DNA of 7,078 nucleotides from Bacteroidales bacterium (GCA_029938185.1 JAOZVK010000301.1:1-7078); one strand, 5' to 3'; counted from the first letter of the stretch, positions 1-6,655 are shown. Numbers and translations: made by a program. Notes: generated by a model not told the origin, from the sequence alone.

Positions 1-220
1 ATATTTATTTTCTATTAAGGTTTAAAATAAAAAATAAGGTTTTTAAGAATAAAATAAGTGTCAACGACTTTTTGACATTTATGAAAAATGCCGATAATTT
101 TATGTATTGATACAGTCTCAATAACACTTGCCAATATGTTGCAAAGGTTTAATATGTTGTTTATCAATCAATAACAGTTTAGAGTATAATATTTATATAT
201 TTACATAAGTTTACTCAAGT

Positions 221-254
221 GTGTCAAGCAACACTAAATAGGTCAAAGAATCTT
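221..254 (+). repeat. Partial copy (A) of the ~104-bp dispersed repeat
   Basis: This segment matches the conserved 3' end of the three fuller copies at 3463-3565, 6345-6448 and 6459-6562. It shares AAGCAAC, then TAAATAGGTCAAAG, and ends in a diverged version of the AAGACCTT terminus. It is oriented like the two right-hand copies. A possible trace of the 5' part of the repeat is the stretch CTTTTTGACATTTA near 68-81, but the distance between the two parts is about 150 nt instead of about 55 nt. This copy is therefore diverged, interrupted or only partial. Confidence 0.65.
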
Positions 255-323
255 ATTAAGGAATCGTTAAAAAAGAACTTTCCTATTTATTTTTTGTAAG
301 ATACTTATATTTAGGTGTAAACC

Positions 324-351
324 AATTCGTAATTCGTAATTTATAATTCGT
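324..351. repeat. Four tandem 7-nt repeat units (AATTCGT)
   Basis: Units AATTCGT (324-330), AATTCGT (331-337), AATTTAT (338-344) and AATTCGT (345-351) sit in perfect 7-nt register just downstream of the nucleotidyltransferase gene. Short heptameric runs of this kind are a known form of dispersed intergenic repeat in AT-rich bacterial genomes. A second run with a different heptamer is at 3163-3190 in this window. Confidence 0.75.
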
Positions 352-378
352 CATTTCCTAAGCTTAGTTGTAAGGAAT

Positions 379-1119
379 TTAAGAAAGGATTGAAGTGCCA
401 AATTTTTTAAAGTTTTCTTCAGCTTTTTCAATATTTTCTTTACGTCCCAAGTCAAACCAACTTGTTTCATTGTGTTTATATGATGTTATCTTGTGATTTT
501 CAGCTAATCTCAAATAATCATCTATTATTGAGAAAACTCCATTTTCGGTCATTAGTTTTATCATTTCGGGACTAATAATATGAACACCACTAAAAGCTGT
601 TGGATATAGTTTTCTTTTTGTTTGTCGGTATTGTTTTATTTCGTTTGTTTCAATATTTTTCCATGCACAAAGCTGATTGTCATTATCAAAAAGTAACTGG
701 CGGCTTGTAGTTCTATCTTTAACAGCCAATGTTGCAAGCGATTTTGTTTTTTTATGATGTTCAAAGAACGATTTTAAATTTAAATCTGACAATATATCTA
801 CATTGTGTATTAATACATCTTCATTATTGAAAAAAATTGATGCATTTTTTATTGCTCCACCAGTATCAAGTAATTGATTTCGTTCGTCAGAAAAATATAT
901 ATTAATATCAAATGCATTATTTTCACCTATAAATTTTATTATCTGATTTGCAAAATGATGTACATTAATAATAATATCAGTAAAACCATGTTTTTTTAAA
1001 TTCATTATTATAATTTCTAATAATGGTTTTTGACAAAACTCAACTAATGCTTTTGGTTTATTGTCTGTCAATGGTTTTAGTCTGGTACCAAGCCCAGCTG
1101 CAAGAATCATTGCTCTCAT
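379..1119 (-). CDS. murU: MurU-like sugar-phosphate nucleotidyltransferase
   Basis: A 246-residue cytosolic enzyme of the NTP_transferase (GT-A fold) family, which joins a sugar 1-phosphate to a nucleoside triphosphate to give an NDP-sugar and pyrophosphate. The N-terminal signature GLGTRLKPLTDNKPKAL (residues 9-25) carries the nucleotide-binding loop and catalytic Arg and Lys. LLDTGGAIK (83-91) and HNVDIL (105-110, metal-binding Asp108) follow, then FSGVHIIS (176-183) and WFDLGR (221-226, second metal Asp223). The WxDxG motif and size fit MurU (MurNAc-1-phosphate uridylyltransferase) better than the larger GlmU or ManC. Its start lies 44 nt after the kinase-RapZ gene on the same strand, so the two are probably co-transcribed, and a kinase that would supply the sugar 1-phosphate supports the MurU assignment. 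In the family motif NGD the Gly is Val here. Met4 is a possible alternative start. The exact substrate is inferred; a hexose-1-phosphate enzyme for surface polysaccharide is the main alternative. Confidence 0.82.
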   Translation of the reverse strand: MRAMILAAGLGTRLKPLTDNKPKALVEFCQKPLLEIIIMNLKKHGFTDIIINVHHFANQIIKFIGENNAFDINIYFSDERNQLLDTGGAIKNASIFFNNEDVLIHNVDILSDLNLKSFFEHHKKTKSLATLAVKDRTTSRQLLFDNDNQLCAWKNIETNEIKQYRQTKRKLYPTAFSGVHIISPEMIKLMTENGVFSIIDDYLRLAENHKITSYKHNETSWFDLGRKENIEKAEENFKKFGTSILS

Positions 1120-1163
1120 AAGATTTTTTTAGTTTTATATATTTTATGTGAAATTTCCTTAAA

Positions 1164-2582
1164 TTAGTGTTGTAATCCTAACTCTCTATGATTTAGTGTA
1201 GTAGTAATATCGTATTTATTGTTAATATATTTATTTATACTTTCGGCTGAGTACACTGAGCGATGTTGTCCGCCTGTACATCCAAAACTTATTGTTAAAT
1301 AATTATAGTTGCGTTTTAGATATTTTGTAATAACTCTGTCGATTATTGAATATATATCTAATAAAAAATCATTTATATCTGTTTTTGTTTCAAAAAAATC
1401 AATTACCTTTTTGTCTTTTCCTGTTAATTGCTTATATTCATCATAGCGTCCTGGATTATGAATTGCACGACAATCAAAAACAAAACCACCACCATGCTTT
1501 GTTTTATCAACAGGTAGTCCTTTTTTATATGAAAAACTTGTAATTTTAATACTCAGATTTTTTCTTTTAAATTGTTTCGAATCTATTAACGTTCTTAATA
1601 CTTTGTGTAGATGTGGAAACTTGTATGATATATCAAAATTGTCTAATATATTTCTTATATTTTCAATTGCATACGGTATGCTTTCTATAAAATGTTTTTT
1701 TCTTTCAAACAAGCCTCTAAAACCATAGGCTCCCATTGCCTGCAAAATTCGTATTAGTGCATATGCATAATAATAATTTCTAAAAGCCAATTTATCTACT
1801 TTTTTATATTTCCCAAGAGATTCTATGTAATATTTAAGTAAAATATTTCTAATCGGTTCAGTGATATTTGCTTTGGCATCGTATAGCAACGATGCTAAGT
1901 CGTATTGCAAAGCTCCCTTGCGCCCTCCTTGATAGTCTATAAAATAAATTTTATTATTACACATCATAATATTGCGTGACTGAAAATCACGAAATAAAAA
2001 ATGCATTGTATCTGTTTGGTTTAAATATTTTTCTAATGCAATAAAATCGTCTTCTAAATCTTGCTCATAAAAGGGGATATTAGTAAATTTTAAAAAATGA
2101 TATTTAAAATAATTTAAATCCCACATTATTGATTGTTTATCGAATGCCTTACGTGGATAGGCATATTTATAGTCAAAATTTTTGCCTGCCAATACTTGTA
2201 TTTCAACTAAGTGTTCAATTATATTCTTATATAAATCAACTAATAAATTAGGAAATTCATCTGCTGTTCTATTATCCAAAATAAATTGATAAAGACTTAA
2301 ATCTCCTAAATCTTCAATCAGGTATATATTCTGTTCTAAGTTTTGACCATAAATGCTTGGAACATTTATTTTTTTGTTAATTAATTGTTTAGAAAAATCC
2401 AAGAAAGCCAAATTTTCTCTTTTGTCAGTATTATATACACCTATGGCTTTTTTGTTTTTCCCACAAATTCTATAATAATCTCTATTTGAACCAGATTGAG
2501 GAAGTTTGTAAAACTCAACAACAGTTTCATCAGACCATTTTTCAAATAGTTTTATTAGTAAGTCTTTTGTTTCTTTATTCAT
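1164..2582 (-). CDS. AmgK-like sugar kinase fused to RapZ C-terminal domain
   Basis: A 472-residue fusion. Residues about 1-320 are an aminoglycoside-phosphotransferase (APH) type kinase: a phosphate-binding loop region GSNRDYYRI (31-39), a catalytic loop FRDFQSRN (197-204, Asp199 and Asn204) and a metal-binding FIDYQGG (214-220, Asp216). This resembles AmgK, which phosphorylates the anomeric carbon of MurNAc and GlcNAc. Residues about 345-472 match the C-terminal domain of the RNase adapter RapZ: SFSYKKGLPVD (349-359), GFVFDCRAIHNPGRY (366-380), LTGKD (386-390) and FGCTGGQHRSVY (433-444). The N-terminal P-loop domain of true RapZ is absent. In E. coli the RapZ C-terminal half senses glucosamine-6-phosphate and binds RNA. 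The fusion is familiar in Bacteroidota and often annotated as a phosphotransferase or RapZ protein. The canonical His of the HxD catalytic loop is Phe197. The downstream nucleotidyltransferase gene suggests a kinase and nucleotidyltransferase pair for MurNAc salvage. A regulatory role for the RapZ part is inferred. Confidence 0.88.
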   Translation of the reverse strand: MNKETKDLLIKLFEKWSDETVVEFYKLPQSGSNRDYYRICGKNKKAIGVYNTDKRENLAFLDFSKQLINKKINVPSIYGQNLEQNIYLIEDLGDLSLYQFILDNRTADEFPNLLVDLYKNIIEHLVEIQVLAGKNFDYKYAYPRKAFDKQSIMWDLNYFKYHFLKFTNIPFYEQDLEDDFIALEKYLNQTDTMHFLFRDFQSRNIMMCNNKIYFIDYQGGRKGALQYDLASLLYDAKANITEPIRNILLKYYIESLGKYKKVDKLAFRNYYYAYALIRILQAMGAYGFRGLFERKKHFIESIPYAIENIRNILDNFDISYKFPHLHKVLRTLIDSKQFKRKNLSIKITSFSYKKGLPVDKTKHGGGFVFDCRAIHNPGRYDEYKQLTGKDKKVIDFFETKTDINDFLLDIYSIIDRVITKYLKRNYNYLTISFGCTGGQHRSVYSAESINKYINNKYDITTTLNHRELGLQH

Positions 2583-2617
2583 AATATTATTTCATTGAAC
2601 ATTAAGTGGTTTCAAAG

Positions 2618-2625
2618 CAAATGTT
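2618..2625 (-). promoter_or_regulatory. Candidate Bacteroidota -7 element for the kinase-RapZ operon
   Basis: On the minus strand the sequence AACATTTG lies about 36 nt before the ATG at 2582 and differs by one base from the Bacteroidota -7 consensus TAnnTTTG. A TTG lies about 22 nt further upstream, inside the end of the rhuM remnant, slightly farther than the usual spacing. This is a pattern match in AT-rich DNA and is weak evidence. Confidence 0.22.
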
Positions 2626-2639
2626 ATGGTGTTAATATT

Positions 2640-3191
2640 CTATTCATCAACCTGTTTATCAACCTGTTTATTTATTAATTTATCAAAATCTGACTGGAAT
2701 AAACTGTCTTGATTTATTCTATATTTTTCAAATTCACATTCTGCAAATGTTTTGGCTATTGCATGACTTATTTTTCCTGCATTTGTCAATAATTCTTTTT
2801 CGTTGAATTGAAGAAAAGCATTCAATTTTGAAGCCCAATCTTCCATTGTCATTGGAATATTTCGTTCTGCCTGTGTTTCTGCATAATCCAGATACATTGT
2901 TACAAATCTATCTAACGATTTGATTTCTTGTTTATTCAAATAGTTTTTTGCTATAAGCACATCTGTTTTTATTATTTTCCCTTTTGGTGCATTTTTCCAT
3001 GTTGTTAATCCCATATTTTTTTTCTCGCTATCAGCACGTTTCATAACTAATTCTGCGGCTGTATGTCCATGAATTGCAAAATGCAATTTATTTTGAACTG
3101 TTTTGAAAAATAATTTTGTTGTTGGGCTATCAACATTATAATCCATTGCACTTGCATAAGTAATTAACAATGAACAATGGATAATTAACAA
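2640..3191 (-). pseudogene. rhuM: RhuM-family protein, C-terminal remnant
   Basis: From the Met encoded at 3146 onward this is the well-conserved C-terminal half of the virulence RhuM family (often annotated 'RhuM family protein' or death-on-curing-like). Recognisable blocks are MDYNVDSPTTKLFFKTVQNK, HGHTAAELVMKRADSEKK, GLTTWKNAPKGKI, KNYLNKQEIKSLDRFVTMYL and the end FQSDFDKL. The 15 residues before that Met (MLIIHCSLLIT...) are not RhuM. They are the translation of a heptameric repeat run at 3163-3190, so the open frame back to 3191 is accidental and the true start has been lost. Compared with intact relatives of about 330 residues, the block between YNLD and MDYN is missing. The end carries a duplicated 12-bp unit (2646-2657 and 2658-2669) giving KQVDKQVDE. 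The molecular role of RhuM is not established; it is common in mobile and accessory regions. A truncated but expressed protein cannot be excluded. Confidence 0.85.
3163..3190. repeat. Heptameric repeat run within the rhuM scar
   Basis: Four units in 7-nt register are visible: ATTAACA (3163-3169), ATGAACA (3170-3176), ATGGATA (3177-3183) and ATTAACA (3184-3190). They lie exactly where the RhuM homology is interrupted, and translate as non-family sequence. The run is directly followed by TTGCTTACGC (3194-3203). The reverse complement of that segment, GCGTAAGCAA, is also the start of the conserved end of the 104-bp repeat found elsewhere in the window. Confidence 0.7.
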
Positions 3192-3254
3192 TTTTGCTTA
3201 CGCTTGATAAACAGCATAATAAAAAAAATAAAAGTGTTGTTTTTATATATCGAC

Positions 3255-3450
3255 CTACTTAGCATCTAAATTATAGAACTGAGTATTGTAATTTTTCCCA
3301 TCTGATGCAGTTTTCCGGAATTTCCGGATAACTGAATTTTCTTCTAATTCATTATTCTTAAATATATTCTGCAAATGTTCGCTTATAGTTCTTACATTTA
3401 CATCAAACAATGAAACTATTCCGTATTTGTAATTTTTTATTTTTAGCCAT
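3255..3450 (-). pseudogene. rhuM: RhuM-family protein, N-terminal remnant with frameshift
   Basis: The first 12 codons from the ATG at 3450 read MAKNKKLQIRNS, a typical RhuM beginning. That frame meets a stop within four further codons. The RhuM homology resumes one frame over at about position 3414 with LFDVNVRTISEHL and continues through NIFKNNELEEN to KNYNTQFYNLD, then stops at TAG (3255-3257). In intact relatives the segment between these two pieces contains the WLTQxxxAELF region, so roughly 30 codons have been lost with a frame change. After YNLD the family continues with a GYRV motif and a long linker, none of which is present. An open frame starting at a TTG (3461) covers this remnant, but its first 15 residues are out-of-frame translation. 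Together with the piece at 2640-3146 this is one gene broken by at least two deletions. Confidence 0.82.
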
Positions 3451-3462
3451 AAAATTGTCAAT

Positions 3463-3565
3463 AAGGTCTTTGACCTATTTATAGTTGCTTACACATTAGT
3501 ACAAAGGCAATTTAATCAGTAAGTTATGAATAAGTAAATATCGAAAATTTTTGTAACAGTACTTA
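3463..3565 (-). repeat. 104-bp dispersed repeat, copy B (left flank, inverted)
   Basis: Read on the minus strand this copy aligns over its whole length with copy C (6345-6448): by eye about 15 mismatches and one gap in 104 nt, near 85% identity. Identical blocks include ATTTACTTATTCATAA and GTAAGCAACTATAAATAG. Its conserved end contains the palindrome AGGTC-AAA-GACCT, which is perfect in this copy. It lies 55 bp after the HNH nuclease stop codon and ends 12 bp before the start codon of the rhuM remnant. Weaker similarity to the inside flank of copy C may extend about 25 nt further towards the operon. Confidence 0.88.
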
Positions 3566-3620
3566 TAACTATATTATAAATAAAAAGTGGAAACAAACAC
3601 CTGAGTATATGATAGCAACT

Positions 3621-4457
3621 CTAATTATTTTTATTACCAGAGATTAAATAATTGTCATTTAATATTAATTCTGCCAAATCTATTTTTTTCATATCTCTAA
3701 CAATTTTTAGTTTGTTGAAAAATTGCAATTCAACTTCTCCATCTGTTGGATTATCTTTAAATTTCTCCCAAAAAATTGCTAAATAATATAAATCTGCAAA
3801 AAGATTTTCTGCATTTTGTTTTCGTGTAAATGTGTCAATTGGATTTTTATCTTCATTTTCACCATTCAAATTAAATAATTCAATTGTATGATTTGCTTTT
3901 TTATAAAAATAACTATCAGAAGACAACGATGAAAGAGTTTTTATTTTAAATTTGTGTCCCAATAGAGTAAATTTTACAAATTCTAATTCAAATAATTCTT
4001 TTGGATTATCAGTTGTCGGATTAAAAATAAGAGGTTTCTCATGTTTAATTTTATCTCTATTTTTAAACTCTATCTTAAAATCAGTAAATAATGGAAATTC
4101 TGTCTTTTTGTATGTTCTATTGCATAAATCACAATAGATTGTATAATTTTTATAATCATAAGCCAACCACCAGTAATAATTCTTTGGTCTAAAATGCTCA
4201 ATATCATCATTTTTATTTATTGTATTTTCACAAATAGAACATCTACCACCTGAAAATAGAACAAAGTCTGACTTAAATTCTTTCCATGAATTATCTTTTT
4301 TAGTCTTTAAATTTTCATATTCCTGCTTCGTATTTCTGGAAGTTTCATATTTCTTATTGAATTTATCTCCCTTTATTTTAAATGCTTTTACTACATTTTT
4401 CATTTTTTCTGATAGATACGAACTTGCATTTCCATAAATAAATCTTAAATCCTTCAT
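3621..4457 (-). CDS. ptuB: PtuB-like HNH endonuclease of a Septu-type defence module
   Basis: A 278-residue HNH nuclease of the type found in Septu (PtuB) and in retron effector pairs. The core is residues 70-125: CSIC (73-76), the family hallmark IEHFRPK (86-92) with catalytic His88, then WLAYDYKNY (97-105), and CDLCN (109-113). The two CxxC pairs should bind a structural zinc, and Asn104 or Asn113 completes the HNH site. KPLIFNPTTDNP (141-152) is the conserved block that follows in this family. The start ATG overlaps the stop of the ATPase gene (ATGA, 4454-4457), so translation is very likely coupled and the two proteins form one complex. In Septu, the ATPase controls nucleic-acid cleavage by PtuB upon phage infection. 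No reverse transcriptase or retron RNA is visible nearby, so this is a stand-alone pair. Nuclease residues look intact. There are no membrane segments or signal peptide. Confidence 0.86.
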   Translation of the reverse strand: MKDLRFIYGNASSYLSEKMKNVVKAFKIKGDKFNKKYETSRNTKQEYENLKTKKDNSWKEFKSDFVLFSGGRCSICENTINKNDDIEHFRPKNYYWWLAYDYKNYTIYCDLCNRTYKKTEFPLFTDFKIEFKNRDKIKHEKPLIFNPTTDNPKELFELEFVKFTLLGHKFKIKTLSSLSSDSYFYKKANHTIELFNLNGENEDKNPIDTFTRKQNAENLFADLYYLAIFWEKFKDNPTDGEVELQFFNKLKIVRDMKKIDLAELILNDNYLISGNKNN

Positions 4458-6292
4458 TTGTAGTATTCTTTAAATTCATTTCTAAAATTAGTTATGTCTT
4501 CCTCACCAATAACTAACTCTTCAAGTCGCTCTCTATGATTAATATTGTTTTCTTTCAAGAATTTCAAGAATTTTAGAAACCTAAAATCATGAATATTTAT
4601 TCCTACAAAAGTGTCATTTAAAGTATTTTCCAATTTTAATAAACTTGTTTGCTCTTCTTCTGATAATTTTGTTTTAGATTTTAATTCATAAAATACATCT
4701 ATTTTTTGTTGTAATTCAATGCTTAAAATAGAACTCATATCAAAATGTGTTAATAATACAGTTCCAGCATCAATTAAAAGAGTTTCAGGTAATTGTTTTA
4801 TATCAATTTCATTTTCTTTATTACGATAAAACATTTGAATTTCGCCTTCTTTTCTGCCAAGTATAGAAATTGGATTATGTGTAGTGAATACAAATTGAAT
4901 ATTTGGTAATAGACTACATAAATCTTCTACATAAGATTTTTGCCATGATGGATGCATGTGTCTATCAAATTCATCAATTGCGATAATCCCCTTTGTTTTT
5001 TGAAGAGCTGAAAAAATTTCATTGTCAAGATTTTTTGATTGATTGATTGAAATTAATCTTGTTATTATGTCTGTCAGTAGTAATATGTTGTTTTTATATC
5101 CTTCGCTAAGTTGTTCCGTTTTCAAATAGTTATTGTTACCATCAACAAAATAATATGATTTATTCCATTTTGAGTCAAGAGAAATTTTAAATTCTATTGG
5201 TAAAAGTCTTTTGAAAATAATCAATATACACTCTTTTATTTCTATTGCTTTTTCTTGTTTTGTCTCATTCAAAGTATTCAATATTCCCAAAGGGTCATAA
5301 AAGGAAGCTGTTGTTTCTTCAAATATTGATTGTGAAAAATACCATTTTTTTGAACCGTTTATTAGTTCTGTAACTAATTCTGAGTAATTATGGTCTGTAT
5401 ATCTCGAAAAAAGATTTGTTCCATAAGCTAAAAAAACGGGTTCGTGTATATCTGTTTTTAAATTACTTGTTGTTTTTTCGCTATTATTAATTATAATGCT
5501 TGATGATTGTTCACCTTCCCGCATAATAATAATTTCTGCTTCTACATAATTTTGCTTAACAAATCCTTGTAAGCTATTTATATCTGTATTGTTATCAGGT
5601 ATATTAGCAAGAGCTAATGCTTGTAAAAATGTCGTTTTACCAAAAGCGTTTTTACCAAGAAAGATGTTTACTTTTGGAGATAGTTCAATGTTAATATTTT
5701 CAAAAAGTTTAAATGAATTTATTGCTATGTTGCTAAGTTTATTTTCTGATATTATTTCTTCTTTCTCTTGATTTATTTTTACAAATAAATTATACACTGG
5801 AACTCCGTTTATAATTTTTTTTAATATATGAATATCAGGATTAGTGTAACCAGATTCAGAATTAACTCCCAACGCAAGTTCTCCTGTATATTTATTAACT
5901 AATTTTTCAAAAACACTTGTTTCACTACTATATACAATAAAAAAGAATGCCGATGCATTTGAAATTGAATACTTTTGCAATTTTAATAATTGATGTTTTA
6001 TTAAGTTTTTATTGAAATGACGCAATCTAATACCTTCGCATGCAATAATTATTTTGTCAGGCGAATTTATGGTTATATCAATTATTCCTTTATTTGAAAG
6101 CCTATGGTTCGTTTGAACATTTAAGTTTAGGTAATAATTATCTTTAATTGAATCTCTTAAGCTATTAGCAATGAATTCATTGTATGCTGCTTCTGTGTTT
6201 TTTAATGAATATACAACATATGCTAAATCTAATATTGCTTTAATTGCAAAACTCCAAAGTTCTGGAATTAATTTTTCGTAATTAACATTCAT
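4454..6292 (-). CDS. ptuA: PtuA-like ATPase with an N-terminal nuclease-like domain
   Basis: A 612-residue protein with two parts. Residues about 185-520 form an SMC/ABC-type ATPase: Walker A GKNAFGKTT (213-221), signature LSEGYK (395-400), Walker B GIIAIDEFD (435-443) with Glu441, and switch His472 in FTTHNP. This matches PtuA, the ATPase of Septu. Residues 1-175 are an additional domain. EAAYNEF (34-40), GIIDITI (69-75, Asp72), IIIACEGIR (81-89, Glu86) and the helix KHQLLKLQKY (99-108) follow the order of a PD-(D/E)XK nuclease core, but the Lys of the ExK motif is Ile88, so the domain may be inactive or use another residue. The end (521-612) is helical and charged, without a Toprim domain, which argues against OLD or Gabija nucleases. 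It is the first gene of the operon and overlaps ptuB by 4 nt. A weak promoter (TTTTG near 6357-6361, TAAATACG at 6331-6338, minus strand) lies upstream. Confidence 0.85.
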   Translation of the reverse strand: MNVNYEKLIPELWSFAIKAILDLAYVVYSLKNTEAAYNEFIANSLRDSIKDNYYLNLNVQTNHRLSNKGIIDITINSPDKIIIACEGIRLRHFNKNLIKHQLLKLQKYSISNASAFFFIVYSSETSVFEKLVNKYTGELALGVNSESGYTNPDIHILKKIINGVPVYNLFVKINQEKEEIISENKLSNIAINSFKLFENINIELSPKVNIFLGKNAFGKTTFLQALALANIPDNNTDINSLQGFVKQNYVEAEIIIMREGEQSSSIIINNSEKTTSNLKTDIHEPVFLAYGTNLFSRYTDHNYSELVTELINGSKKWYFSQSIFEETTASFYDPLGILNTLNETKQEKAIEIKECILIIFKRLLPIEFKISLDSKWNKSYYFVDGNNNYLKTEQLSEGYKNNILLLTDIITRLISINQSKNLDNEIFSALQKTKGIIAIDEFDRHMHPSWQKSYVEDLCSLLPNIQFVFTTHNPISILGRKEGEIQMFYRNKENEIDIKQLPETLLIDAGTVLLTHFDMSSILSIELQQKIDVFYELKSKTKLSEEEQTSLLKLENTLNDTFVGINIHDFRFLKFLKFLKENNINHRERLEELVIGEEDITNFRNEFKEYYK

Positions 6293-6344
6293 TTACTTGA
6301 TGTTTTATTAAAATTTATTACTTTATTTAACGTATTTATAATTG

Positions 6345-6448
6345 TAAGTATTATTACAAAAGTTTTTCGACATTTACTTATTCATAATACTCTGATTAGA
6401 TTATCTTTGTATTAATGCGTAAGCAACTATAAATAGATCGAAGACCTT
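6345..6448 (+). repeat. 104-bp dispersed repeat, copy C (right flank)
   Basis: This copy is in the opposite orientation to copy B, so B and C form a long imperfect inverted repeat around the ptuA-ptuB operon. It begins 52 bp upstream of the ptuA start codon and ends in AAGACCTT. It contains a perfect Bacteroidota -7 box, TATCTTTG (6402-6409), pointing away from the operon, followed by the conserved GCGTAAGCAACTATAAATAG. No clear -33 TTTG is present at the right distance. The end palindrome is slightly imperfect here (AGATC-GAA-GACCT). The two ends of the unit do not form terminal inverted repeats, so it does not look like a simple MITE. Confidence 0.88.
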
Positions 6449-6458
6449 AACTAACTAA

Positions 6459-6562
6459 TAAGTAGTTTTACAAAAGTTTTTCGGCATTTATTTTTGTACA
6501 ATTAGCTATATGATAATAAATTATAAAAATGCGTAAGCCACATTAAATAGGTCCAAGACCTT
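6459..6562 (+). repeat. 104-bp dispersed repeat, copy D (tandem to C)
   Basis: It lies in direct orientation 10 bp after copy C (period 114 bp). Both ends are well conserved: ACAAAAGTTTTTCGGCATTTA near the start, and AATGCGTAAGC, TAAATAGGTCCAAGACCTT at the end. The middle 40 nt has diverged and lacks the -7 box of copy C. The end palindrome AGGTC-CAA-GACCT is intact. The preserved ends and variable centre suggest that the ends carry whatever function or recognition the repeat has. Confidence 0.83.
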
Positions 6563-6655
6563 AGACGTTTAAGCTGTTTATGATTTGTGTTGCGTTTGCG
6601 ACAAGGCAAATAAAAATTGCTTTAAATGCTATGTGTGTACCCTGCATAAGCACTC

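Larger units (their letters stand above)
1..378. other. Intergenic region, no gene seen, contains repeats
   Basis: No credible open reading frame is visible on either strand. The stretch holds a partial copy of the window's dispersed repeat (core 221-254, listed separately). A weak long-range inverted repeat pairs TAAATAGG..AAAG (235-248) with CTTTCCTATTTA (278-289). A run of 7-nt repeats lies at 324-351 (listed separately). The stop codon of the nucleotidyltransferase gene lies at 379, so this is its downstream region. I see no convincing hairpin plus T-run terminator for it, only a weak TTCCT/AGGAA pairing around 355-376. Confidence 0.6.

Noticed and set aside
1346..1543. Plus-strand open frame of 65 codons
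   Set aside because: It lies entirely inside the well-supported kinase-RapZ gene on the other strand and its translation resembles no family; it is a shadow.
3952..4137. Plus-strand open frame of 61 codons
   Set aside because: It is antisense to the HNH nuclease gene over its conserved core and shows no protein features of its own.
5589..5771. Plus-strand open frame of 60 codons
   Set aside because: It is antisense to the ATPase around the Walker A region; its apparent quality reflects the conserved opposite strand.
3621..6292. Retron with ATPase-HNH effectors
   Set aside because: The effector pair resembles that of some retrons, but there is no reverse transcriptase gene and no retron RNA-like structure in the flanks.
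4454..6292. OLD-family or Gabija-type nuclease
   Set aside because: The ATPase domain is related, but no Toprim motif follows the ATPase and the partner is an HNH nuclease, not a UvrD-like helicase.
3463..6562. Integron attC sites flanking a gene cassette
   Set aside because: The repeat length would fit, but the copies are in mixed orientation, no RYYYAAC/GTTRRRY core pair is visible at their ends, and no integrase is in the window.
6345..6562. CRISPR array
   Set aside because: The units are about 104 nt with a diverged centre, occur twice in tandem, and there are no regular short repeats with unique spacers.
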